Assembly: GCA_005776735.1 (NCBI GenBank)
Contig: SXOM01000024.1
Span: 1 to 36,990, forward strand
Length of the DNA: 36,990 bases
Reading direction: 5' to 3'
Origin: Pseudomonadota bacterium
GTDB taxonomy: Bacteria; Myxococcota_A; UBA796; SXON01
The position numbers and the translations under genes are program-made. Positions 22,581 to 30,334 of this stretch are shown one piece after another (the first letter of the stretch is position 1; the number at the start of each line of letters is the position of its first letter). The notes below the pieces were generated by a model. It saw nothing but the letters and a program-made list of their open reading frames with translations. It did no database searches and had not been told where the DNA came from.

Positions 22581-24488
22581 TCAGGACTCGGCGAGCACCA
22601 CGAGCTTGTCGCCCTCGTCGAACCGCACCTTCTGGCGCTTGTCGGGGTTGACCACCACCCCGTAGTGCGCGGAAGCGTCGCGCTCCTGCGCCGCCCGCTT
22701 GTAGCCCAGCGCCACCTGGCCGCGGCGGCGCGCCGCTTCGGTGACCGTGTAGAAGTCGACCTCGACGCCGAGGCGCACGTAGTCGCGGGCCGGCTTGACG
22801 TAGAGCTCGCTGCCGTCTGCGTCGAAGAGATCCTCGAAGACCGGCACCAGCTCCTTGTTCTCGGCGAGCTGCGCCAGGAGCAAGCTCACGAGCCGCTCGC
22901 TGACGATGAAGTCGTCGGCGCGCGTGACCTCGGCCAGCTCCCGGTTGCGGGCGTCGAGCATCTCGCTCACGATGGCGAAGTCCTTGTGCGCCTTCTCGGC
23001 CATGTCGCGCAGGTGCAAGAGCGTGATGAGGACGCGGGAGTCGGACTTCTGGGGATCGACCCCCTCGGCGCACAGGACCAGGATGTGGTCGTAGTCCGCC
23101 ACCCCCAGGGCCTCGAGCTGCGCGCGCGAGGTGGGCTCGCCCTGGTGCCACCGGAGCTCCTGGTTGGTCAACAAGCTGCGGAGGCTGGGCGCATCCGCTT
23201 CGTCTTCGTCGATCGGGGCGACCACCGTGACCAACGACCCCGGCGCGACGTAGGCGTCGAGGCCCTCCACGATGCGGGGCGCGCGCCAGTTCCACCCGAG
23301 CAGCAGCGTGCGCTCGGGCGCGGGGAGCGACGCGGGCGCGGCGACGATGGCGCCCTCGTCGACGGGCGGGGCATCGGGGCCGAGCACGATGGTGTCGTCG
23401 TCTTCGGAGACCGCGACGATCCGGTCGCCCACGCCGACGAGCGTGCCCATCGGCGGGTTGAGCAGCACCGTGCCGTCGGCGCGGCGCAGGCCGAGCACGA
23501 CGCTGTCGGCGTAGGCCGACAGCGTGTCGCCGAACGTGCGCCCGGCGAGGCGGGGCTCCTCCTTGAAGTAGATCTCGGCGCCACCGAAGTCCAAGAGCTC
23601 GGTGTGCACGACGGACAGGCCCGACTGCCGGCACGTCTGCACCGTGATGCGGCTGATGAGGTCGCCAGCGAGGACGATGTGCGCCTCGTCGCGCCCGACC
23701 AGGCGCGCGGCTTCGAGGTTCTCGGGCTCCTGCACCACGGCGACGATGTGGTACGGCTCCTTCCGCCGGCCCGGCCCGTTGGTGATCGCGAGGATGGTCT
23801 TGATGACGTCGGCGTCGGGGTCGTCGCCCTCGGGGGAGAGCACGAGGACCGCCTTGGTGGTCTGCACCCGCACCATGTCGAGGTCGGCGAGGTCCATCGG
23901 CGAGCCGGACCGGCACACGATGCGCGTGGTGCGCCGCTCGGGGAGCCGCTCGCGCAGCGCGTCCTCCATCTCGACCTTGTCGGCGGTCGCGAGGATGACC
24001 ACGCACGCCGACTCCTGGTTGGCCGCGGCTTCGATGAGCTCGGACACCACCGTGAACACCTGCGGCGACCACCCGAGGATCAGGGTGTGGCCCGACTCGA
24101 CCACCTTGGACCGGCCCTTGCGCAGCTCGTCCAGGCGCGCTTCGACACCGGCGTTGATGACGCCGATGAGCGTGGACACCACGAAGATGCCGAAGAGCGT
24201 GACCACGAGGCCCACGGCCCGGTACAGCCACCCCGCGCCGTCGCCGCCGACCGCGCCCGCGTCCATCGTGCGCATCAGGCCGTACCAGACCGCGTCGGGG
24301 AGCGACATGCCGTCGTCGCCGTCGGCGTTGAGGCCGGTCGCGACGAGCAAGCCCGCCACCAGCCCGATGACCACGGCGCTGGCGAGGCCCAAGAGCCCGA
24401 TCATCGCCGGCGTGCCCCGCGCCATCAGGTTGTCGAAGGCGTAGCGCGCGCGCTCGCCGAAGGTGGGCTCGTCGGGATCCATGCTCAC
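22581..24488 (-). CDS. CASTOR/POLLUX-type ion channel-like protein
   Basis: 635 residues. Two membrane helices (about 30-51 and 88-111) flank the segment DAVWYGLMRTMDAGAVGGDG, matching the 'W....MRt.DpG...gD' pore region of the CASTOR/POLLUX family rather than the TVGYG filter of classical K+ channels. Two RCK-like regulatory domains follow: one opening GHTLILGWSPQVFTVVSELI and a second opening RTLLLGWNWRAPRIVEGLD, both Rossmann-like. The last part (GVEVDFYTVTEAARRRGQVALGYK) is the usual family tail. Role by family: cation channel gated through cytoplasmic domains; ion unknown. GTG at 24488 overlaps the deoB stop (GTGA), so it is the last gene of a deoC-deoB-channel operon; an ATG at 24482 is the alternative start. 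Confidence 0.85.
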   Translation of the reverse strand: MSMDPDEPTFGERARYAFDNLMARGTPAMIGLLGLASAVVIGLVAGLLVATGLNADGDDGMSLPDAVWYGLMRTMDAGAVGGDGAGWLYRAVGLVVTLFGIFVVSTLIGVINAGVEARLDELRKGRSKVVESGHTLILGWSPQVFTVVSELIEAAANQESACVVILATADKVEMEDALRERLPERRTTRIVCRSGSPMDLADLDMVRVQTTKAVLVLSPEGDDPDADVIKTILAITNGPGRRKEPYHIVAVVQEPENLEAARLVGRDEAHIVLAGDLISRITVQTCRQSGLSVVHTELLDFGGAEIYFKEEPRLAGRTFGDTLSAYADSVVLGLRRADGTVLLNPPMGTLVGVGDRIVAVSEDDDTIVLGPDAPPVDEGAIVAAPASLPAPERTLLLGWNWRAPRIVEGLDAYVAPGSLVTVVAPIDEDEADAPSLRSLLTNQELRWHQGEPTSRAQLEALGVADYDHILVLCAEGVDPQKSDSRVLITLLHLRDMAEKAHKDFAIVSEMLDARNRELAEVTRADDFIVSERLVSLLLAQLAENKELVPVFEDLFDADGSELYVKPARDYVRLGVEVDFYTVTEAARRRGQVALGYKRAAQERDASAHYGVVVNPDKRQKVRFDEGDKLVVLAES

Positions 24489-25639
24489 CTCAGGGAAGCT
24501 GCGAAAGACGTTCCTTCATCGACCGGTACGCCGAGCCACTCGCCGGCGGTGGCGCCCACGTCGGCCAACGAGGTGCGCGTGCCGAGCTCGACGCGGCCGA
24601 GGCCCTGGCGCCACGCGAGCACCGGGACATACTCGCGCGTGTGGTCGCTGCCCGGGGCGGTGGGGTCGTTGCCGTGGTCGGCACAGACCAGCAACAGATC
24701 ATCGGGCCCGAGCGCGGCGAGCACCTCGGGGAGCAGGGCATCGAACGCCTCGATCGCGCGGGCGTAGCCCTCGGGGTCGCGCCGGTGGCCGTACAACATG
24801 TCGAAGTCGACGAAGTTGGCGAAGACCAGCCCGCCCGCGCCACGGCGGAGCTCGGCAAGGAGCGCCTGCCCGATGGCGGTGTTGTTCCCGGCCTTGATCG
24901 CCCGGTCGAACCCGCGGTCCCCGTAGATGCTCGCGATCTTGCCGATGCTCGTGGTCGGGACGCCGGCGCGGACGAGGTGATCCATCAGCGTGTCGCGCGG
25001 GGGCTGCAACGCGATGTCCTTGCGGTTCTCGGTGCGGACGTAGGCACCGGAGCTCCCGACGAACGGCCGCGCGATGACCCGCGCGATGCCCCACCGGCTC
25101 ACGACCTCGAACGCCCGTTGGCACCACTGGTAGAGCTGCGGCAGGGGCACCACCGCCTCGTGAGCCGCGACCTGGAAGACGCTGTCGGCGCTGGTGTAGA
25201 CGATGGGCCGGCCCGTGCGCACGTGCTCGTCGCCGAGGCGCTGGATGATCTCGGTGCCGCTGGCGGCTTCGTTCCCGAGCCAGCCCACGCCGGCCGCGGC
25301 TTCGAACTCCGCCATCAGCTCGGGAGGGAACCCCCCGTAGTAGGTGGTGAAGGCCTCCTGCACCGTGCAACCGGCGATCTCCCAGTGGCCGGCGATCGTG
25401 TCCTTGCCGGCGCCCGCGGTGGCCGCCCGCCCGAACGCCCCCGCGACCCGCGCCGGCTCCGGCACACCCGCGACCGGGCGGATCGACGCGAGGCCGAGCG
25501 CCGCGAGGTGGGGAATCGTGAGCCGGTGGCGCTCGGCGATGTGGCCGAGGGTGTCGGCGCCAGCGTCCCCGTAGCGATCGGCGTCGGGCATCGCGCCGAC
25601 CCCGAGCGAGTCGGCGACGACGAGCGCCACCGTCGGCAT
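24485..25639 (-). CDS. deoB: Phosphopentomutase
   Basis: 384 residues. The N-terminus VALVVADSLGVGAMPDADRYGD with GADTLGHIAE carries the first metal ligand Asp and the family signature. KDTIAGHWEIAG, with the phosphorylated Thr, and YTSADSVFQVAAHE follow. The C-terminus has FVDFDMLYGHRRD, ADHGNDPTAPGSDHTREYVP with the remaining metal-binding Asp/His residues. Converts (deoxy)ribose 1-phosphate to (deoxy)ribose 5-phosphate in nucleoside breakdown, in the cytoplasm, with Mn2+. Its substrate product feeds deoC directly upstream; stop and start share one base (TGATG at 25641-25637). ATG at 25639. Confidence 0.95.
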   Translation of the reverse strand: MPTVALVVADSLGVGAMPDADRYGDAGADTLGHIAERHRLTIPHLAALGLASIRPVAGVPEPARVAGAFGRAATAGAGKDTIAGHWEIAGCTVQEAFTTYYGGFPPELMAEFEAAAGVGWLGNEAASGTEIIQRLGDEHVRTGRPIVYTSADSVFQVAAHEAVVPLPQLYQWCQRAFEVVSRWGIARVIARPFVGSSGAYVRTENRKDIALQPPRDTLMDHLVRAGVPTTSIGKIASIYGDRGFDRAIKAGNNTAIGQALLAELRRGAGGLVFANFVDFDMLYGHRRDPEGYARAIEAFDALLPEVLAALGPDDLLLVCADHGNDPTAPGSDHTREYVPVLAWRQGLGRVELGTRTSLADVGATAGEWLGVPVDEGTSFAASLR

Positions 25640-26499
25640 CAGTACCCGCCCTTGCTCGTGCCGCCGGTGACGATGACCACCGACGCGCTCGCGCCGAGCC
25701 GGTTCGCGCCCGCACCGATCATGGCCGCCGCGTCGGCCGCGTTGCGGACCCCGCCGGAGGCCTTGACCCCCATCTCGGGGCCGACGACCTGGCGCATCAG
25801 CCGGATGTCCTCGACCGTGGCGCCGCCGCCGGAGAACCCGGTGCTCGTCTTCACGAACTGCGCCCCCGCCGCCTTGCTGAGCGCGCACGCCGCGACCTTC
25901 TGCTCACGGTTGAGCAGGTGGGTCTCGAGGATGACCTTGACCGGGCGTCCCCCCGCGGCGTCGACCACGCCGCGGATGTCGTCGAAGACCGCCGTGTGGT
26001 CGCCGCTCTTGAGCAGGCCCAGGTTGATGACCATGTCGATCTCGTCGGCCCCGTTGGCGATGGCCTCGCGCGTTTCGGCGGCCTTGGCGCGCGTGGTGGC
26101 CGCGCCCAGCGGGAAGCCCACCACGCAGATCGTCATGACGCCCGCGCCCTGCAGCAGGCCCTTGCAGAGCGGCACCCAGGTGGTGTTCACACACACACTG
26201 GCGAAGCGGAACTTGCGTGCCTCTTCGCACAACTTCACGTGGTCGGCCCGCGTGGCGTCGGCCTTGAGCAGCGTGTGGTCGATCTTCCGGGCGACGTCGC
26301 CCGGGGACGACTCGGGGCTCTGCCCGTCGGTGCCGAGCCGATCGGCCCCGCCGAGCGCGGCGTCGAGACCCGACTGGTCCTGCCAGGTGCCCCGCACCTC
26401 GGCCAGCGGCGGCACGATCTTCATGGTCTGGGCGGCGGACATCTCGGCCCGCACACGTTCGGCGATCCGCTCGATCAGGGTTTCCATCTCGGTGGGCAT
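25639..26499 (-). CDS. deoC: Deoxyribose-phosphate aldolase
   Basis: 286 residues from ATG 26499. The class I aldolase domain starts near residue 69 (DVARKIDHTLLKADATRADH), continues with ASVCVNTTWVPL, VVGFPLGAATT and EIDMVINLG (Asp155), and has the Schiff-base Lys217 in FVKTSTGF and Lys246 in GVKASGGVR. Splits 2-deoxyribose 5-phosphate into glyceraldehyde 3-phosphate and acetaldehyde. It sits first in an operon with deoB, so this is a nucleoside-salvage unit. About 65 residues precede the catalytic domain, longer than the compact bacterial enzymes (about 220-260 residues); the extra part is helical-looking and may start later (ATG 26487). GTG at 26517 is another possible start. Confidence 0.95.
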   Translation of the reverse strand: MPTEMETLIERIAERVRAEMSAAQTMKIVPPLAEVRGTWQDQSGLDAALGGADRLGTDGQSPESSPGDVARKIDHTLLKADATRADHVKLCEEARKFRFASVCVNTTWVPLCKGLLQGAGVMTICVVGFPLGAATTRAKAAETREAIANGADEIDMVINLGLLKSGDHTAVFDDIRGVVDAAGGRPVKVILETHLLNREQKVAACALSKAAGAQFVKTSTGFSGGGATVEDIRLMRQVVGPEMGVKASGGVRNAADAAAMIGAGANRLGASASVVIVTGGTSKGGY

Positions 26500-26522
26500 T
26501 CCCGCCGCATAACCCACGGCGC

Positions 26523-26528
26523 TACATT
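26523..26528 (+). promoter_or_regulatory. -10-like element, leaderless start
   Basis: GCTACATT with TACATT at 26523-26528, five bases before GTG 26534. Same arrangement as at 18754 and 32915. No clear -35. Confidence 0.45.
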
Positions 26529-26533
26529 GCCGG

Positions 26534-26929
26534 GTGTCCCACGACCCCTACGGTTTCGAGTCCGCGACGCCGCCCGCCGCCCCGCCGGCTTCGGCCGGCT
26601 CCGGCATGGTGGCGGGGGTGAACGTCGCGATCTGGGGCGGGATCGGGCTGGTCTACTGCCTGGGCTGTACCGGCATCTTCGTCCCCACGTACGAGCCCGA
26701 CGCGGGCGATGGGCTCACCGACATGCTCGGGGTGTGGACCATCCTGATGGTACCGGCCTACCCGATGTTCGGCGTGGCCTTCGCCACGCTCGCCCTCCAC
26801 GCGGTCACGCGACGGTGGTGGTCCAGCGCCGGGCCGAACATCATCATCGGCGGGTGTGCGGGGCTGGCGGTGTGGGTGGCCGTGCTCTTCGCGGTGGTGT
26901 GCGCGGGGCTGGACACCCGGCCCGACTGA
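26534..26929 (+). CDS. Hypothetical three-helix membrane protein, 131 aa
   Basis: GTG start at 26534 with a -10-like hexamer only five bases before it. After an N-terminal Pro/Ala-rich cytoplasmic segment (about 1-24) come three hydrophobic helices (about 25-50, 66-91 and 103-126) with Cys residues at 42, 45, 108 and 123 and short polar loops. I do not recognise a family; it resembles small DUF4190-like membrane proteins in general shape only. Divergent from deoC, 34 bases apart, and followed after 55 bases by the lipoprotein operon, which has its own -10 element. Confidence 0.6.
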   Translation: MSHDPYGFESATPPAAPPASAGSGMVAGVNVAIWGGIGLVYCLGCTGIFVPTYEPDAGDGLTDMLGVWTILMVPAYPMFGVAFATLALHAVTRRWWSSAGPNIIIGGCAGLAVWVAVLFAVVCAGLDTRPD

Positions 26930-26958
26930 GCGCGCCGCTCCGCTGGCACCCGCTTTGC

Positions 26959-26964
26959 TACGTT
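26959..26964 (+). promoter_or_regulatory. -10-like element before the lipoprotein redox operon
   Basis: TTTGCTACGTT, with TACGTT at 26959-26964, lies 20 bases before GTG 26985, leaving room for a GGCGAGG-type ribosome site (26968-26974). Likely promoter of the five-gene operon 26985-32782. Confidence 0.4.
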
Positions 26965-26984
26965 GACGGCGAGGCCCGAACGCC

Positions 26985-27965
26985 GTGCGCGCACTTCCGC
27001 TCCTGTACCTGACGACGTTGGTGGCTTGCGACACCGAAGACACGGGAGACACCTCCGATCCCGGCGTGGTGTGGTCGGTGGAGCACGACGACGACGCCCG
27101 CGCGTGGTCGGGCGTGTGGGGGACCGGACCCGACGACGTCTGGATCGTGGGTGGCGATGCCGACGGGGGCGCCACCCGCCACTACGACGGCAGCGCGTGG
27201 TCGGACGTGCCCGTGCCCAGCGGCACCGGCCTCTTGGTGTGGGTGTACGGGTTCGCCTCCGACGACGTGTACGCGGTGGGCCGCGCCGGCGCGTTGGTGC
27301 ACTGGGACGGCGCCGCCTGGGCCGCGCTCGAGTCCGGCACCGACCGGGACCTGTGGGGGGTGTGGGGCGCCAGCAGCACCGACCTGTGGCTCGTCGGCGG
27401 CGAGGTCACCGGGACGTGGCCGCTCTCCCTGCACTGGGACGGCGCCGCCGCCACCGAGGTCCCCATCGAGGCCGACCAGAACCTGCATGGCGGCGTGGCC
27501 CTCTTCAAGGTGTGGGGGATCGGCGACGACAGCTGGGCGGTCGGCGACCTGGGGCTGGTCCTGCGCTGGGACGGCACACGCTGGATCGAGAACTTCGGCG
27601 GCGAGAAGGCCAACGACGACTTCGTCTCGTTGTGGGGCGAAGCGGCCGACGACGTGGTCGCCGTCGGCGGGCGCGGCAACGGGCGCATCGCGCGGTGGGA
27701 CGGGAGCGGCTGGACCACGACGATGCCGGACGCGCTGACCGGCCTCAACGCGGTGTACGTGCAGGACGGCCTGGCCTTCGTCGGCGGCATCTACGGCTAC
27801 ACGGGCACCCTCGATCTGGCCGACGGCGCCCTGGTCGGCGACCCGGTCGCCGTCACCGACGACGTGCACGCCATCTGGGCCGACGGGGCCGACGCGGTCT
27901 GGGCCGTGGGCGGCGTCTTCACCGCGCCGTACCGCGGGTTCCTCCTCCGCCGGGGTGCTCCGTGA
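26985..27965 (+). CDS. Beta-propeller lipoprotein
   Basis: 326 residues. Signal MRALPLLYLTTLVAC with lipobox LVAC (Cys15), then DTEDTGDTSDPG, an Asp/Thr linker. The mature part has about six repeats of the type 'vWG...dDvWaVG..G...hwdG..W', for example VWGTGPDDVWIVGG, VYGFASDDVYAVG, VWGASSTDLWLVGG, VWGIGDDSWAVGDLG, LWGEAADDVVAVGG and IWADGADAVWAVGG. This is a photosynthesis-assembly/sialidase-like propeller pattern common in myxobacterial surface lipoproteins. Likely outer-surface binding protein. First gene of an overlapped operon: its stop shares GTGA (27962-27965) with the next gene. GTG start at 26985. Confidence 0.8.
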   Translation: MRALPLLYLTTLVACDTEDTGDTSDPGVVWSVEHDDDARAWSGVWGTGPDDVWIVGGDADGGATRHYDGSAWSDVPVPSGTGLLVWVYGFASDDVYAVGRAGALVHWDGAAWAALESGTDRDLWGVWGASSTDLWLVGGEVTGTWPLSLHWDGAAATEVPIEADQNLHGGVALFKVWGIGDDSWAVGDLGLVLRWDGTRWIENFGGEKANDDFVSLWGEAADDVVAVGGRGNGRIARWDGSGWTTTMPDALTGLNAVYVQDGLAFVGGIYGYTGTLDLADGALVGDPVAVTDDVHAIWADGADAVWAVGGVFTAPYRGFLLRRGAP

Positions 27966-30334
27966 GCCGCGCCGGCCTGCTCCTGGCCCTGGCCGCCTGC
28001 GACAGCGAGGTGGTGCCCGACGGACACGGCGCGATCGCCGAGGGCGTGATGGGGGTGCTCGGCGAGCCGATGCCGTCCGCCACGGCCACGCAGTTGGCCA
28101 CATTCGAGCGTGGCAAGGAGGTCGCCACCCGCCGGTTCGACAGCTCGACCGGGCTCGGCCCCGGGTTCAACGTCGCGTTCTGCGCGAGCTGCCACGAGAA
28201 GCCGACCCCCGGGGGCTCGGCCGGCCTGTACCGCAACTTCTTCCTCGCCGGGCGCGAGCTCGACGACGGCAGCTTCTTCTTCGGCACGTCGGCGGGGAAC
28301 GGGTCGGGGGTCGTGCGCATGAACTACCAGGGGCCGCTCTACGATGCGCGCCCCGATCTCCCCGACACCGACAACGTCATCGCGCAGCGCAACGGCATCC
28401 CCATCTATGGGATGGGCCTGTTGGCCGAGCTCGACGACGAGGAGATCCTGAGCCGGGCCGACCCCGACGACGCCGACGGCGACGGCATCTCCGGGCGCGC
28501 CAACTACGACCGCGGGTTCGTGGGGCGCTTCGGGATGAAGGCGCAGACCGCATCGATCGAGGCGTTCATCCGCGGCCCGCTCAACAACCACGCCGGCGTG
28601 ACCACCGACCCCCTGAGCGAAGCCCAACGCGCCGAGCTGCCCATCGACTCGAGCCGCCCCACGGCGGTCGGGCGGTGGATGCCCCCGGGCCGCCCGCGCT
28701 GGGTGGTGCCCGACCCCTTCGCCGGCCTCGGCCACGTCGCGCAGGCCGCCGCCCCCGACGGCCCGCTGGTCGACACCGACGACATCCCCGACCCCGAGCT
28801 CTCCACCGCCGACCTCTTCGACCTCGTCAGCTTCGCGATGCTGCTCGCGGTGCCCGAGATCGAGGAGCCCGCGGGGGACGCCCTCCGCGGCCGGGACGCC
28901 TTCGACGAGGTGGGCTGTGGCGGGTGCCACACGCCCCGCCTGGACGGGCCGCGCGGCCCGGTGCCGGTGTACTCCGACCTGCTGCTGCACAACATGGGCG
29001 CCGACCTCGAGGACGGGATCGTGATGGGGTTCGCCGACGCCGACGAGTTCCGCACCATGCCGCTCTGGGGCGTGGCCGCCTCGGGCCCCTACCTGCACGA
29101 CGGGCGCGCCCCCAGCCTGCACGACGCCATCGTGCTCCACGGCGGCGAGGCCACGGCGTCCCGCGACGCCTACACGGCGCTCTCCCCCGCCGCACAGGCC
29201 GAGCTGATCGAGTTCCTCCGCTCGCTGGGCGGGCGCAGCCAGACCTCGACGGGCATGTTGCCCCCCGACGCTGTGGTGCCCGCGGTGGGGGAGTGGGGCG
29301 GGCCGCTGGCCGAGCTCAGCGAGGCGGACACGCTCACGTTCGCCGCCGCACGCGAACGGTTCGACCACGAGTTCTCGCTCGACGAAGGCGTCGGCAACCC
29401 GCGCTACAACGGAGACTCCTGCCGGGCCTGCCACTTCGACCCGGTGATCGGCGGCTCGGGGCCGCGCGATCTGAACGTGATGCGGCACGGGATCGTCGCC
29501 GGCGACGCCTTCATCGTGCCCACGCTCGGCACGACGGTGCTGCACCGCGAGCTCGCGCTGCGCGACGTCGGCATCGACGCCCAGGCCGAGATCAACGTGT
29601 ACGAGTCCCGCAACAGCCCCCCGCTCTTCGGCCTCGGCCTCGTCGAGGCCGTCCCCGACACGACGATCGAAGCGCTGGCCGACCCGGATGACACCGTGAC
29701 CCCCGACGGGATCACCGGGCGCGTGGGCCGGGTCGACGGCGGCCGCCTCGGCCGCTTCGGCTGGAAGGCCGACGTCCCCACCCTGGACGAGTTCGTGCGC
29801 GACGCCGTCGGCACCGAGCTCGGCATGACCCTCCCCTACCAGGAGGGGCTGAGTTTCGGGCGTCTCTACGACAACGACGACGTCGCCGACCCCGAGCTCA
29901 CCGACGTCGACAGCGCGTTCCTCGCGCACTTCATCCGAACCCTGGGCCCGCCGCCGCGCCCGCCCGGGGTCGACGAAGCGGCCGAAGCGCGCGGTGAGGC
30001 CGGCTTCATCGAGGTCGGCTGCGCCCTCTGCCACGTGCCCGTGCTCGAGAGCGACCTCGGCCCGGTGCCGCTCTACAGCGATCTCCTCCTGCACGAGCTG
30101 CTCGACGAAGGCGCCGTGGGCATCGAGTCGGGCAGCGCCTCGATGACCGAGTTCCGCACGCCGCCGCTGTGGGGCATCGCCGAGACCGGGCCCTACTTCC
30201 ACGACGGGGCGAGCGAGACCCTCGCCGACGCGATCGACCGCCACGCCGGCGAAGCAACCGCCTCTCGCGACGCGTGGCGCCTGCTCGACGCCGACGCCCA
30301 GGCCGACCTCCTCACCTTCCTGGAGTCGCGATGA
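27962..30334 (+). CDS. Tandem di-heme oxidoreductase lipoprotein (two DHOR units, four hemes)
   Basis: 790 residues. Lipobox LAAC (Cys13) after a short signal. Two homologous DHOR (PF06537/DUF1111-type) units: A about 40-425 and B about 450-790. Each has two CxxCH heme sites: CASCH74-78 and CGGCH319-323 in A; CRACH487-491 and CALCH687-691 in B. Matching blocks show duplication: PIYGMGLLAEL / PLFGLGLVEAV, VGRFGMKA / LGRFGWKA, VPVYSDLLLH / VPLYSDLLLH, and FRTMPLWGVAASGPYLHDG / FRTPPLWGIAETGPYFHDG. DHOR proteins are related to di-heme peroxidases (MauG/CCP-type); substrate unknown, often linked to metal or peroxide chemistry. Usual single-unit proteins are about 400-500 residues, so this is a fused double. 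GTGA and ATGA overlaps join it to the lipoprotein before and the cytochrome after. Confidence 0.9.
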   Translation: MSRAGLLLALAACDSEVVPDGHGAIAEGVMGVLGEPMPSATATQLATFERGKEVATRRFDSSTGLGPGFNVAFCASCHEKPTPGGSAGLYRNFFLAGRELDDGSFFFGTSAGNGSGVVRMNYQGPLYDARPDLPDTDNVIAQRNGIPIYGMGLLAELDDEEILSRADPDDADGDGISGRANYDRGFVGRFGMKAQTASIEAFIRGPLNNHAGVTTDPLSEAQRAELPIDSSRPTAVGRWMPPGRPRWVVPDPFAGLGHVAQAAAPDGPLVDTDDIPDPELSTADLFDLVSFAMLLAVPEIEEPAGDALRGRDAFDEVGCGGCHTPRLDGPRGPVPVYSDLLLHNMGADLEDGIVMGFADADEFRTMPLWGVAASGPYLHDGRAPSLHDAIVLHGGEATASRDAYTALSPAAQAELIEFLRSLGGRSQTSTGMLPPDAVVPAVGEWGGPLAELSEADTLTFAAARERFDHEFSLDEGVGNPRYNGDSCRACHFDPVIGGSGPRDLNVMRHGIVAGDAFIVPTLGTTVLHRELALRDVGIDAQAEINVYESRNSPPLFGLGLVEAVPDTTIEALADPDDTVTPDGITGRVGRVDGGRLGRFGWKADVPTLDEFVRDAVGTELGMTLPYQEGLSFGRLYDNDDVADPELTDVDSAFLAHFIRTLGPPPRPPGVDEAAEARGEAGFIEVGCALCHVPVLESDLGPVPLYSDLLLHELLDEGAVGIESGSASMTEFRTPPLWGIAETGPYFHDGASETLADAIDRHAGEATASRDAWRLLDADAQADLLTFLESR

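Noticed and set aside
22581..24488. Classical potassium channel (TrkA/Kch type)
   Set aside because: No TVGYG-type filter; pore segment and double Rossmann-like domains fit CASTOR/POLLUX better.
27962..30334. Two separate genes for the two DHOR units
   Set aside because: A single frame runs through with no stop, ribosome site or start at the join near residue 440; one fused protein is the simplest reading.
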